Shown: positions 42,520-51,700 of the stretch, piece after piece
Layout: every line of letters starts with the position of its first letter
How positions within the stretch are numbered: the first letter of the stretch is position 1
DNA from: Pseudomonas putida
GTDB taxonomy: Bacteria; Pseudomonadota; Gammaproteobacteria; Pseudomonadales; Pseudomonadaceae
Assembly (NCBI RefSeq): GCF_028682455.1
Contig: NZ_JANHLD010000004.1
Location: 372,001-436,000, forward strand
DNA length: 64,000 nt
Direction: 5' to 3'
The notes under the pieces: model-generated
The model's database searches: none
Seen by the model: the letters and a program-made list of their open reading frames with translations, nothing else
What the model was told of the DNA's origin: nothing
Program-made: the position numbers and the translations under genes

Positions 42520-43506
42520 ATGAGTGTACCTATTGCCATTATCGGTGCCGGTATCGCCGGCCTGTCAGCGGCCCAGGCCCTGCAAAAAGCAGGGCAGACC
42601 GTCCACTTGTTCGACAAGGGACACGGCAGCGGGGGGCGCATGGCCAGCAAGCGCAGCGATGCCGGTGCCCTCGATCTGGGCGCCCAGTACTTCACGGCTC
42701 GCGATCGGCGCTTCGTCGACCAGGTCCAGCAATGGGTCGCCGCCGGCTGGGTAGCCGAGTGGAAACCCCAGCTCTACAACTACCACAATGGCGTGCTGAG
42801 CCCTTCACCAGACGAGCAGACCCGCTGGGTCGGCGTGCCCCGCATGAGTGCCATTACCCGTGGCTTGCTCAAGGACCTGACAGTCAATTTCACCTGCCGT
42901 ATCGCCGAGGTGTTCCGCGGCAAGCACTACTGGCACCTGCAAGACACCGAAGGCTGCAGCCATGGCCCGTTCAGCAAAGTGATCGTGGCGGTTCCCGCAC
43001 CCCAGGCCACTCAACTGCTGGCGGCCACCCCCAAGCTCGCCTCCACCGCCGCGGGTGTGCAGATGGACCCGACCTGGGCCATCGCCATGGGCTTCGATAC
43101 CCCCCTGGATACACCGATGCAGGGTTGCTTCGTGCAGGACAGCTCCCTGGACTGGCTGGCCTGCAACCGCAGCAAGCCCGGACGTGACACGCACATGGAC
43201 ACCTGGGTCTTGCACGCCACCTCCAGTTGGAGCAAGCAGCACATCGACCTGAGCAAGGAGGCGGTGATCGAGCAGCTCTGGGGCGATTTCGCCGAGTTGG
43301 TCGGTTGCGTCGTCCCGGCCCCCAGCTTTTCCCTCGCCCATCGCTGGTTGTACGCCCGTCCGGCCGGCAACCATGAATGGGGCGCCCTGGCCGATGCCGA
43401 CCTGGGCCTTTATGCCTGCGGCGACTGGTGCTTGTCGGGTCGCGTGGAAGGCGCCTGGCTCAGTGGCCAGGAAGCGGCACGACGGCTACTCGAACACATG
43501 GAATGA
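42520..43506 (+). CDS. Renalase-like NAD(P)/FAD-dependent oxidoreductase
   Basis: A 328-residue flavoprotein. The FAD motif VPIAIIGAGIAGLSAAQALQ is followed by the GSGGRMASKR box and the LDLGAQYFTARDRRFVDQV segment that marks bacterial renalase-like enzymes. The C-terminal flavin contact is LYACGDWCLSGRVEGAWLSG. Characterised bacterial renalases oxidise dihydro-isomers of NAD(P)H; whether this one does is inferred. It is monocistronic, about 150 bases before the light-response operon. Confidence 0.85.
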   Translation: MSVPIAIIGAGIAGLSAAQALQKAGQTVHLFDKGHGSGGRMASKRSDAGALDLGAQYFTARDRRFVDQVQQWVAAGWVAEWKPQLYNYHNGVLSPSPDEQTRWVGVPRMSAITRGLLKDLTVNFTCRIAEVFRGKHYWHLQDTEGCSHGPFSKVIVAVPAPQATQLLAATPKLASTAAGVQMDPTWAIAMGFDTPLDTPMQGCFVQDSSLDWLACNRSKPGRDTHMDTWVLHATSSWSKQHIDLSKEAVIEQLWGDFAELVGCVVPAPSFSLAHRWLYARPAGNHEWGALADADLGLYACGDWCLSGRVEGAWLSGQEAARRLLEHME

Positions 43507-43577
43507 TCCCTCACGGGGCTGCCTCCTGCGCCGCCCCGCTGCCTCCCGGCCAACCCTATAAAAGCCCTGCACAGCAA

Positions 43578-43639
43578 TTGACTTGCCCGCGCCTGCCTCT
43601 ATGATGGAGGTTATTTGTACAGATAATGTAATTTGTACA
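43578..43639 (+). promoter_or_regulatory. Promoter with LitR-type light-response operator
   Basis: TTGACT (43578-43583), 16 bases, TATGAT (43600-43605) form a plausible sigma-70 promoter. Just downstream is TGTACA (43616-43621), twelve bases, TGTACA (43634-43639). This matches exactly the pattern T(G/A)TACA-N12-TGTA(C/T)A that I recall for class II LitR (PplR) sites in P. putida. The operator would cover about +4 to +28, as for a repressor. It precedes the DUF523/DUF1722-photolyase operon. Confidence 0.75.
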
Positions 43640-43657
43640 AGTTTTTAGGACCTGGCC

Positions 43658-44626
43658 ATGAAGGCGCCACTGCACACCAGCAAACCCAGAATCGCTGTCA
43701 GCGCCTGCCTGGCCGGTGCTTCAGTGCGCTACAACGGCGGACACAAGGCGTCTCGCCTGTGCAACGAGGTGCTGGCCGAGCACTTCGAGCTTGTACAGGT
43801 CTGCCCCGAGGTCGCCATTGGCCTGGGTGTACCCCGCGCGGCGATTCGCCTGGTCGGCGACCCGCGTGATCCGCAAGCGGTAAGCCGTCGCGATCCTGCA
43901 CTGGAGCTGTCCGGCCCGCTGCGGGCATACGGTGAACAGATGGCCGACGAGCTGGATGACATCTGTGGCTACATTTTCATGCAGAAGTCACCTTCCTGCG
44001 GTCTTGAACGGGTCAAGGTGTACCAGGCCAACGGCTACCCGGCCCGCGAAGGGGCCCGCGGCCTGTACGCGGCAGCCTTTTGTGCGCGCCGCCCCGATCT
44101 GCCGGTAGAAGAAGATGGCCGCTTGTGCGACCCGGTGTTGCGCGAGAACTTCATCACCCGCGTGTATGCCTATGCCGATTGGCAGCGCTTACTGGCCGAG
44201 GGCTTGAGCCGCGGGGCGCTGATCGCCTTCCATGCCCGCTACAAGTACCAACTGATGGCCAACCATCCACAGCAGTACAAGGTGCTGGGCAAACTGCTGG
44301 GCAGCATGAGCCGCGACGACGACCCCCACGTGCTCGGCCCCCGCTACTTCAACCAACTGATGCAGGCGCTGAGTCGCTGCGCCAGCCGCGGCAACCACAG
44401 CAACGTGCTGCAGCACCTGAGCGGCTACCTGCGCGATGCGCTGAGCCAGGACGACCGGCAGGAAATGCACCAGTTGATCGGCCAGTACCACGCCGGCGTC
44501 ATTCCTCTGGTCGTGCCGCTGACGCTGCTCAAACACCACCTGCGCAACCACCCCGATCCCTATGTGCTACAGCAGGTCTACCTGCAACCGCACCCGCAGA
44601 ACCTGAGCCTGCACAACGGCATCTGA
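43658..44626 (+). CDS. DUF523 and DUF1722 two-domain protein (YbgA-like)
   Basis: A 322-residue protein. The N-terminal DUF523 domain (residues about 10-150) has conserved cysteines in AVSACLAGASVRYNGGHK, VQVCPEVAIGLGVPR and FMQKSPSCGLERVKVY. The C-terminal DUF1722 domain (about 190-310) contains ALIAFHARYKYQLMANHPQQ. In E. coli the gene ybgA lies beside phrB, and here too it precedes photolyase by 52 bases. The conserved cysteines might bind a metal or iron-sulfur cluster. A role in light or DNA damage response is inferred from context. A LitR-type box controls the operon. Confidence 0.88.
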   Translation: MKAPLHTSKPRIAVSACLAGASVRYNGGHKASRLCNEVLAEHFELVQVCPEVAIGLGVPRAAIRLVGDPRDPQAVSRRDPALELSGPLRAYGEQMADELDDICGYIFMQKSPSCGLERVKVYQANGYPAREGARGLYAAAFCARRPDLPVEEDGRLCDPVLRENFITRVYAYADWQRLLAEGLSRGALIAFHARYKYQLMANHPQQYKVLGKLLGSMSRDDDPHVLGPRYFNQLMQALSRCASRGNHSNVLQHLSGYLRDALSQDDRQEMHQLIGQYHAGVIPLVVPLTLLKHHLRNHPDPYVLQQVYLQPHPQNLSLHNGI

Positions 44627-44678
44627 GGCCGTGAATACGCGTGCGATGAAAAATAGCGATCGTTGACCAAGGACCACC

Positions 44679-46121
44679 ATGCAATTGATCTGGTTGCGCA
44701 GCGACCTGCGCATACATGACAACACCGCCCTGGCCAGCGCCTGCGCGCGAGGCCCGACGATGGCCATCTGGCTGGTCAGCCCGCATCAATGGCGCGCCCA
44801 TGATGATGCGCCGTGCAAGGTCGACTTCTGGCTACGCAATGTGCGCGAGTTGAGTGACCGACTGGCTGAGTTGAACATTCCCTTGCTGATCCGCGAGGCG
44901 GACAGCTGGGAGCAGGCACCGGCGGTACTGTTGCAGGTATCTCGTGCGCACCGGGTCCAGGCGCTGCACCTGAACGAAGAATACGGTGTCAACGAAAGCC
45001 GCCGGGACCAGGCGGTCAGCCAGGCATTCTCACAGGCGGGCATTGCGGTACATCGGTATCTGGACCAATTGCTTTTCAAGCCCGGCAGCATCCTGACCCG
45101 CAATGGCGGCTACTTCCAGGTGTTCAGCCAGTTTCGCAAGGTCTGCCACGAGCGCCTGCACCTGAGCCTCCCCGCCTTGCAACGTCCCATTGCGCCCCAG
45201 CCCCCTGTGCCAGTTGCCAGTGATCCGGTCCCCGAGGCGGCTGCAGGCTTCCCGCCTCCACCAGCCAGCCTTCGCGAGCTCTGGCCTGCCGGCGAACGAG
45301 AAGCCCACGGTCGACTGCAACGATTCGTCGAGGACACCGTCGACGACTACCAGACCCAACGGGACATTCCTGCGGTTGCCGGTACCAGCCAGCTCTCGGC
45401 CTACCTCGCCGCCGGGGTGATCTCGCCCCGGCAGTGCCTGCACCAGGCACTGGCACATAACCAGGGCGAGATCGACAGCGGGAACCACGGGGTGCAAACC
45501 TGGATCAACGAGCTACTGTGGCGTGAGTTCTACAAGCACATTCTGGTCGGCTACCCTCGCGTGTCCCGCCACCGCGCGTTTCGCCAGGACACCGAAGCGC
45601 TGCCCTGGCGCCATGCCCCTGAAGACTTGAAGGCCTGGCAGGAGGGTCGTACCGGTATCCCGATCATCGATGCCGCCATGCGCCAGTTGCTGGCGACCGG
45701 TTGGATGCACAATCGCCTGCGCATGGTCGTGGCGATGTTCCTGACCAAGAACCTGCTGATCGACTGGCGCGAAGGCGAGCGTTTTTTCATGCGCCACCTG
45801 ATCGACGGCGACCTGGCGGCCAACAATGGCGGTTGGCAGTGGAGCGCATCGACCGGCACCGATGCCGCGCCATACTTTCGTATTTTCAACCCGATCAATC
45901 AGTCCAGGCGTTTTGACAGCCAGGGGCTTTTTATAAAGCAATGGCTGCCTGAGCTGGCCGAGTCTGACGAAAAACACGTGCACAGCCCGCTACCCGATGG
46001 CGGGCTCTTTGCGCACCCCCGCTATCCCCACCCCATCGTGGACTTGGGCAGTAGTCGTCAACGCGCGCTGGAGGCGTTCAAGAACCTGGCTGCGCGCCAG
46101 CAGGAAGGCGTCGAGCCCTGA
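44679..46121 (+). CDS. phrB: Deoxyribodipyrimidine photolyase (class I CPD)
   Basis: A 480-residue flavoprotein that uses blue light to split cyclobutane pyrimidine dimers. The N-terminal antenna domain starts MQLIWLRSDLRIHDNTALAS. The FAD domain has TWINELLWREFYKHILVGYP, GIPIIDAAMRQLLATGWMHN, RLRMVVAMFLTKNLLIDWRE and GGWQWSASTGTDAAPYFRIF. The length and the Trp-rich final block are normal. It is second in the operon behind the DUF523/DUF1722 gene, driven from the LitR-type promoter. In P. putida as I recall, a MerR/LitR gene stands between the two; here there is none. Confidence 0.95.
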   Translation: MQLIWLRSDLRIHDNTALASACARGPTMAIWLVSPHQWRAHDDAPCKVDFWLRNVRELSDRLAELNIPLLIREADSWEQAPAVLLQVSRAHRVQALHLNEEYGVNESRRDQAVSQAFSQAGIAVHRYLDQLLFKPGSILTRNGGYFQVFSQFRKVCHERLHLSLPALQRPIAPQPPVPVASDPVPEAAAGFPPPPASLRELWPAGEREAHGRLQRFVEDTVDDYQTQRDIPAVAGTSQLSAYLAAGVISPRQCLHQALAHNQGEIDSGNHGVQTWINELLWREFYKHILVGYPRVSRHRAFRQDTEALPWRHAPEDLKAWQEGRTGIPIIDAAMRQLLATGWMHNRLRMVVAMFLTKNLLIDWREGERFFMRHLIDGDLAANNGGWQWSASTGTDAAPYFRIFNPINQSRRFDSQGLFIKQWLPELAESDEKHVHSPLPDGGLFAHPRYPHPIVDLGSSRQRALEAFKNLAARQQEGVEP

Positions 46122-46128
46122 GCGAAGC

Positions 46129-46153
46129 TGGCCCTGCGATCAACGCAGGGCCA
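46129..46153. terminator. Stem-loop between convergent phrB and pagL
   Basis: TGGCCCTGCG (46129-46138) pairs with CGCAGGGCCA (46144-46153) across a 5-base loop. There is no T run. Confidence 0.6.
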
Positions 46154-46161
46154 CGGCAGGA

Positions 46162-46680
46162 TTACAGCGGCATACGGTAATGCAGGGTGTAGCTTTCCAC
46201 GCCATCGTTGGGTGTTTGCATACCGGCGTTGGAGTAGTGAATCGCACGCACCCCGACTTCATGGCCACCGGCAAAGCGCAGGCCAAAACCGATGCGGTCT
46301 TCAAACTGGAAAGAGGAGCCCAACTCGTTGTTTTCAATTTCGGTGCTGGAGAATGCTGCGACCCCGATACCGGCTTCGATATAGGGTTTGATTGACTCAC
46401 CGGCGAACTCGTAGACAAACACGGGCGCAAAGGAAAGACTGTGGTTACTTGCGGTCTTGTCGCCGTCCCAATAGGTGTAGGCTCCGTCCCAATAACCAGT
46501 AAGCCGGCCTACGCTAGTTTGCCACCAACTAACATCCCAGTTCGATTCCAGGCCCAGGCGATAGGTCATGGTCGATTCGCCGGTTTGCCCAACCGCGAAC
46601 GAAATATCAGCCGCTTGCGTTGTTAAAGATTGCCCCAGGGTCAAGGCTGCAACAGCAGCCAAACAAAGCAGTTTCCTCAT
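46162..46680 (-). CDS. pagL: Lipid A 3-O-deacylase PagL
   Basis: A 172-residue outer membrane barrel that removes the 3-O acyl chain of lipid A. After a signal peptide (MRKLLCLAAVAALTLGQSLT, cleavage near TQAAD) come eight likely strands. The catalytic triad is H148, S150 and E162 in IHYSNAGMQTPNDGVESY; the spacing of 2 and 12 equals that of P. aeruginosa PagL (His126, Ser128, Glu140). The region before the gene is AT-rich, a possible sign of tight regulation (PhoPQ in other species). Confidence 0.9.
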   Translation of the reverse strand: MRKLLCLAAVAALTLGQSLTTQAADISFAVGQTGESTMTYRLGLESNWDVSWWQTSVGRLTGYWDGAYTYWDGDKTASNHSLSFAPVFVYEFAGESIKPYIEAGIGVAAFSSTEIENNELGSSFQFEDRIGFGLRFAGGHEVGVRAIHYSNAGMQTPNDGVESYTLHYRMPL

Positions 46681-46794
46681 GAGAAACGTCCTTTTCCTAA
46701 TGCTGTAGTTGGTTCTTTTGTCTCACTGGACAAATTTTTAGAAATCGTCGATGTTGCGTTAGTTCATCCAATGTTGAGTGCTTTTCACACTTTT

Positions 46795-47595
46795 TTACAT
46801 TGTGAAGCTTCGCACACTGTCAGATTTATTCCACAACATAGGCAGGATCTTTCGCAAATGTTCCGGGTTCGCACTGGTCCAGAACTGCGTGTCTCGGGCG
46901 GGGCCTGTCGACAGTAATTGCCGCTCGCCGAGCAGGCGCTGCAATTGGCGCGCGACCGCGGCACCGGTGTCGATGATGGCAATGGACGCCGGCACCATTT
47001 GCGCCAAGAGCGGCTTGAGGAAGGGATAATGGGTACAGCCCAGGATCAGGGTGTCGCAACCGGCATCGAGCAAGGGACGCAGGTAGCCCTGGAGTAATTC
47101 ACGCAGGGCAGGGCTGCTCAGGTCGCCGGCCTCGATGCATTCGACCAGGCCCGGGCAAGGCTGAGTGACGACGCGCACGTCGTTGGCGAAGCGGTCGAGC
47201 AAGGCAGCGAACTTGGCGCTCTGCAAGGTGCCGGTCGTTGCCAGCACCCCCACCACGCCGCTGCGGGTGGCCGCCGCTGCGGGCTTGACCGCAGGCTCCA
47301 TACCTACCAGCGGCCACTGCGGATACTGCTCGCGCAGGTCGGCCACGGCCGCCACAGTGGCCGTGTTACAGGCAAGCACCATCGCCTTGGCACCCTGCGC
47401 ACGAAAGAACTCGGCCACCCGGCGGCAGCGCTCGCGGATGAACTCGGGGGATTTTTCACCGTAGGGAATGTGCCCGCAGTCGGCCACATAAAGCAGCGAT
47501 TCGTTGGGCAGCAGGCGCTGGATTTCTGCCAGCACCGACAGGCCGCCCACGCCCGAGTCAAAGACGCCGACGGGCGCCGATGCCTGGTCAGCCAT
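46795..47595 (-). CDS. murI: Glutamate racemase
   Basis: A 266-residue cofactor-free racemase making D-glutamate for peptidoglycan. The two catalytic cysteines are in VLACNTATVAAVADL (C76) and LILGCTHYPFLKPLL. GVFDSGVGGLSVLAEIQR is at the N-terminus. The start at 47595 overlaps the moeB stop by 8 bases, and it is last in the hemA-prfA-prmC-moeB-murI operon. Confidence 0.95.
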   Translation of the reverse strand: MADQASAPVGVFDSGVGGLSVLAEIQRLLPNESLLYVADCGHIPYGEKSPEFIRERCRRVAEFFRAQGAKAMVLACNTATVAAVADLREQYPQWPLVGMEPAVKPAAAATRSGVVGVLATTGTLQSAKFAALLDRFANDVRVVTQPCPGLVECIEAGDLSSPALRELLQGYLRPLLDAGCDTLILGCTHYPFLKPLLAQMVPASIAIIDTGAAVARQLQRLLGERQLLSTGPARDTQFWTSANPEHLRKILPMLWNKSDSVRSFTM

Positions 47596-48343
47596 GGTCC
47601 GCGCCACAAACGCTGCAACCTGGATCACGCTTGACGCGCAACTCTCGAAAGCGACTGCCCAGGGCATCGATCAGCAGCAAGCGTCCTACCAGTGGCTCGC
47701 CAAACCCGGCCAACAGCTTGAGCGCTTCCAGTGCCTGCAGGCTGCCGACCAGGCCGACCAACGGGCCGATCACCCCGGCTTCGCTACAGGTCAGCTCGGC
47801 TTCGCTGCCGTGCCCATACAGGCAGTGGTAGCAAGGACTCTCGGGGCGGCGCGGGTCGAACACCGACAGCTGCCCTTCCAGTCGAATCGCCGCACCACTG
47901 ACCAAGGGTTTGCCCTGGGCCACGCAGGCGGCATTGACTGCCTCGCGGGTGGAGAAGTTGTCGGAGCAATCGAGCACCAGGTCCACTGCCTGGACGGCGG
48001 CGGCCAGAGAGTCTTCATCCAGGGCGCTGCGGTGGGCAACCAGGCGGATTTCGGGGTTGATCGCCTGCAAGCGGGCCAGCGCCGAATCGACCTTGGTCAT
48101 GCCGACCGAGGCGGTGTCGTGCAGCACCTGGCGTTGCAGGTTGGTCACATCGACCGTGTCGAAGTCGGCCAGGTGCAGCTCGCCGACACCGGCTGCCGCC
48201 AGGTACAAGGCCACGGGCGAACCCAGGCCGCCGAGCCCGACAATCAGCGTCCGGCTGTTCTTCAGGCGCAACTGGCCATCGATATCGACCTGGGCCAGGA
48301 GGATTTGCCGGCTGTAGCGCAACAGCTCCTGATCACTCAGCAC
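47588..48343 (-). CDS. moeB: Molybdopterin-synthase adenylyltransferase (MoeB/ThiF-type)
   Basis: A 251-residue E1-like enzyme. It adenylates the C-terminal Gly of MoaD or ThiS. It has the ATP site VGLGGLGSPVALYLAAAGVG, the DFDTVDVTNLQRQ adenine loop, and the zinc ligands CYHC and CSVCG. It lacks a rhodanese domain. In this operon position it might serve either molybdopterin or thiamine. It overlaps prmC by 7 bases and murI by 8. Confidence 0.92.
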   Translation of the reverse strand: MLSDQELLRYSRQILLAQVDIDGQLRLKNSRTLIVGLGGLGSPVALYLAAAGVGELHLADFDTVDVTNLQRQVLHDTASVGMTKVDSALARLQAINPEIRLVAHRSALDEDSLAAAVQAVDLVLDCSDNFSTREAVNAACVAQGKPLVSGAAIRLEGQLSVFDPRRPESPCYHCLYGHGSEAELTCSEAGVIGPLVGLVGSLQALEALKLLAGFGEPLVGRLLLIDALGSRFRELRVKRDPGCSVCGADHG

Positions 48344-49167
48344 GACAGTCGCCCCAGGCTGATCCGTTCATTGCCGCCCAGGTCGATGCGGCTTTCGATC
48401 TGTTCAAAATCGTGGCGAGCGAGCAGCTCGCGGACCGCAGCGCCCTGGTCGTAACCGTGCTCGAGCAATAGCCAGCCGCCGGGCTGCAGGTGCACCGGGG
48501 CCTGGCTGATGATCGTGCGCAGGTCGTCCAGGCCATCGACACCGGCTACCAGGGCACTGCTCGGCTCGAAGCGCACATCCCCGGTAATCAAGTGCGGATC
48601 TTCGCTGGCGATGTAGGGCGGGTTGCTGATGATCAACTCGTAGCGTTCGCCCTGCAGGGCATCGAACCAGTGGCTGCTGCGCACCTGGACATTGTTCAAC
48701 TGCAAGCGCTGGCGATTGCGCTCGGCCAGGGCCACCGCCTCGAGCACGCGGTCCACGGCCGTCACCTGCCACTGCGGCCGCTCGCTGGCCAGGGCCAGGG
48801 CAATGGCACCGGTGCCGGTGCCCAGGTCCAGCACCCGCACGGGCGTTGGCGGCAGCAGCTCAAGGGCGGTCTCGACCAGCAGCTCGGTGTCCGGACGCGG
48901 AATCAAGGTATGCGGTGCCACTTCAAGGTCCAGGTTCCAGAACCCTTGCTGCCCCAGAATGTAGGCCACCGGCTCGCCGCTGCGGCGCCGCTGCAGGTAC
49001 TGGGCGAAAGTCAGCGCCGCCTCGCTGCTGACAATTCGCTCTGGCCAGGTATGCAGGTAGCTTCGCGACTTGCCGATGGCCGCGGCCAACAGCAGTTCCA
49101 CATCCAGACGCGCCGTCGGCGAATCCGGCAGCTCCGCAGCGCGAAGCAGGCTGGCGATAATCGTCAT
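48337..49167 (-). CDS. prmC: Release factor glutamine methyltransferase
   Basis: A 276-residue enzyme that methylates the Gln of the GGQ motif of release factors. The N-terminal helical domain (about 1-75) recognises the factor. The SAM domain has VRVLDLGTGTGAIALALASE and the catalytic motif LIISNPPYIASEDPHL. It begins directly after the prfA stop (no gap), so substrate and modifier are co-translated. Confidence 0.95.
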   Translation of the reverse strand: MTIIASLLRAAELPDSPTARLDVELLLAAAIGKSRSYLHTWPERIVSSEAALTFAQYLQRRRSGEPVAYILGQQGFWNLDLEVAPHTLIPRPDTELLVETALELLPPTPVRVLDLGTGTGAIALALASERPQWQVTAVDRVLEAVALAERNRQRLQLNNVQVRSSHWFDALQGERYELIISNPPYIASEDPHLITGDVRFEPSSALVAGVDGLDDLRTIISQAPVHLQPGGWLLLEHGYDQGAAVRELLARHDFEQIESRIDLGGNERISLGRLSC

Positions 49168-50250
49168 TTACTCACCCAGTGCAGCCAGTTGGTCAGCCTG
49201 ATACTCGGCCAGCAGCGGCTCGATCACCGCGTCTACCCCACCGGCCAGAACTTCATCCAGGGAATACAGGGTCAGGTTGATACGGTGATCGGTCACCCGG
49301 CCCTGTGGATAGTTGTAGGTACGAATTCGCTCGGAGCGGTCGCCCGAGCCCACCAGCAACTTGCGCTCGCTGGCGATGGCATTCTGTGCAGCGCTGGTCT
49401 GCATGTCGTTGAGCTTGGCCGACAACCAGGACAACGCGCGTGCGCGGTTCTTGTGCTGGGAGCGCTCTTCCTGGCACTCGACGACGATACCGGTCGGCAA
49501 GTGGGTGATGCGGATCGCCGAGTCGGTCTTGTTGACGTGCTGGCCACCGGCACCCGAGGCACGGTAGGTGTCCACGCGCAGATCGGCCGGGTTGATCTCG
49601 ATCGCCACTTGCTCGTCCGGCTCCGGCAGCACCGCCACGGTGCAGGCCGAGGTATGGATACGGCCCTGGGATTCGGTTTCCGGCACGCGCTGCACCCGGT
49701 GGGCGCCAGATTCGAACTTCAGCTTGCCGTAGACATTGTCGCCCTCGACCCGGGCGATGATCTCCTTGTAGCCGCCATGCTCGCCTTCGTTCTCAGAGAG
49801 AATCTCCAGGCGCCAGCCACGGCGTTCGGCATAGCGCGAATACATGCGAAACAGATCGCCCGAGAAGATCGCCGCTTCGTCACCGCCGGTACCGGCGCGG
49901 ATTTCCAGGAACACGTTGCGCCCGTCGTTGGGGTCCTTGGGCAGCAACATGCGCTGAAGTTGGACTTCAAGCCCGGCCAGTTGCTCCTTGGCCTCGCGCA
50001 CTTCCTCGACGGCCATTTCCCGAAGGTCGGGGTCGCTATCCTTGAGCAGCGCCTGGGCGCCGGCCAGGTCATCCTGGACCTTGCGCCACTGGGCGTAGGT
50101 CGCCGCGACCGGCTCGACCTCGGCATATTCGCGCGAGTAGGCGCGAAAGCGCGTCTGATCGGAGATGACTTCGGCATCGCCCAGCAGGGCGGTCAATTCC
50201 TCGAAACGGTCCTGGAGGGTATCCAGCTTATTGAGCAGCGACGCTTTCAT
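49168..50250 (-). CDS. prfA: Peptide chain release factor 1
   Basis: A 360-residue RF1 that reads UAA and UAG. The stop-codon recognition P-x-T tripeptide is in RVPETESQGRIHTS (here PET) and the GGQ motif in ASGAGGQHVNKTDSAIRITH. Length and order are normal. It overlaps hemA by 4 bases (ATGA). Confidence 0.96.
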   Translation of the reverse strand: MKASLLNKLDTLQDRFEELTALLGDAEVISDQTRFRAYSREYAEVEPVAATYAQWRKVQDDLAGAQALLKDSDPDLREMAVEEVREAKEQLAGLEVQLQRMLLPKDPNDGRNVFLEIRAGTGGDEAAIFSGDLFRMYSRYAERRGWRLEILSENEGEHGGYKEIIARVEGDNVYGKLKFESGAHRVQRVPETESQGRIHTSACTVAVLPEPDEQVAIEINPADLRVDTYRASGAGGQHVNKTDSAIRITHLPTGIVVECQEERSQHKNRARALSWLSAKLNDMQTSAAQNAIASERKLLVGSGDRSERIRTYNYPQGRVTDHRINLTLYSLDEVLAGGVDAVIEPLLAEYQADQLAALGE

Positions 50251-51524
50251 TGCGGGGTTTTATCCGTCGAACCCTCATTGAGGGCAAAGAGTTCCTGTGC
50301 CATGGCCAACGCATCGAGGCGGCCTTCGGCAGAGAGCTTTTTCAGTTGCACACTGGGTGCATGCAGCAATTTGTTGGTCAGCCCGCGTGCCAATTGCACC
50401 AGCACCTCGTCGGCACTGGCACCGTTGGCCAGCAGTCGCTGGGCCTTTTGCAATTCTTCGTCGCGCAGGCGTTCGCTCTGCTGACGGTAGGCCTTGAGCA
50501 CATCCACCGCGGCCAGCTCGCGCAGGCGCAGCATGAAATCCTCGGCACCGACGGTCACCAGCTCTTCGGCAGCCTGGGCAGCACCCTGGCGGCTCTTGAG
50601 GTTCTCGGCGACCACATCGTGCAGGTCATCGACCGTGTAGAGGTAGACGTCATCGAGTTCGCCGACTTCGGGCTCGATATCGCGCGGCACGGCGATGTCG
50701 ACCATGAAGATCGGTTTGTGCCGGCGTTGCTTCAAGGCACTTTCCACCGCGCCCTTGCCCAGGATCGGCAGCTGACTGGCGGTAGAACTGATAACGATGT
50801 CGCTGTTGACCAGCTCCTGGGGGATATCGGCCAGCAGCACCGCATGGGCACCGAACTGTTCGGCCAGGGTACTGGCCCGCTCCAGGGTCCGGTTGGCCAC
50901 CACAATGCGTCGCACCCCCTGCTCGTGCAGGTGACGGGCGACCAGGGTGATGGTTTCGCCCGCGCCGATCAGCAGCGCCTGGCTGCGACCCAGGTCGCTG
51001 AAGATCTGCTTGGCCAGGCTGACGGCGGCAAAGGCCACCGACACCGGGTTTTCACCGATGGCAGTGTCGGTACGCACCTGCTTGGCGGCGCTGAAGGTGG
51101 CCTGGAACAGGCGACCGAGCAGCGGGCCGATGGTCCCGGCCTCACGGGCCACGGCATAGGCCGACTTCATCTGCCCGAGGATCTGCGGCTCGCCAAGCAC
51201 CAGCGAGTCAAGGCCGGAAGCCACCCGCATCATGTGCCGCACGGCGTCATGATCCTCATGGATGTAGGCACTGGCGCGCAGTTCATCGAGACTCAGCTGG
51301 TGATACTCGGCCAGCCAGCGCAGAACGCTCTCTGCGCCCAGGTGGTCCTGCTCTATATAGAGCTCACTGCGGTTACAGGTCGAAAGGATCGCAGCCTCGC
51401 GGCTGGCGGTCAGTCGACAGAGCTGCTGCAAGGCGTCCACCAGCTGCTCAGGGGTAAACGCCACGCGCTCGCGTACGTCTACCGAGGCAGTCTTATGGTT
51501 GATACCGAGGGCAAGAAAGGCCAT
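50247..51524 (-). CDS. hemA: Glutamyl-tRNA reductase
   Basis: A 425-residue enzyme that reduces the glutamate on tRNA-Glu to glutamate-1-semialdehyde, the first committed step of haem synthesis. The catalytic Cys lies in AAILSTCNRSELYIEQ, the NADPH domain in ALLIGAGETITLVARHLHEQ. It begins the operon and is divergent from the TPR lipoprotein gene. Confidence 0.96.
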   Translation of the reverse strand: MAFLALGINHKTASVDVRERVAFTPEQLVDALQQLCRLTASREAAILSTCNRSELYIEQDHLGAESVLRWLAEYHQLSLDELRASAYIHEDHDAVRHMMRVASGLDSLVLGEPQILGQMKSAYAVAREAGTIGPLLGRLFQATFSAAKQVRTDTAIGENPVSVAFAAVSLAKQIFSDLGRSQALLIGAGETITLVARHLHEQGVRRIVVANRTLERASTLAEQFGAHAVLLADIPQELVNSDIVISSTASQLPILGKGAVESALKQRRHKPIFMVDIAVPRDIEPEVGELDDVYLYTVDDLHDVVAENLKSRQGAAQAAEELVTVGAEDFMLRLRELAAVDVLKAYRQQSERLRDEELQKAQRLLANGASADEVLVQLARGLTNKLLHAPSVQLKKLSAEGRLDALAMAQELFALNEGSTDKTPQ

Positions 51525-51700
51525 GCAAGGTCGCTGATTATGACGAGAAGCCGATAATTGTCCTACTTCGCAGGTTCCAGAACAACCACCGCTCGCTATT
51601 GTCTCTATAGACTACCCCTACCGAGACCTTCGCTTATGGGTTTGCCCCGGCGCTTGTGTCATGATGATCCGACCGCTGGTAAGCCGCCCAAATCCTCATT

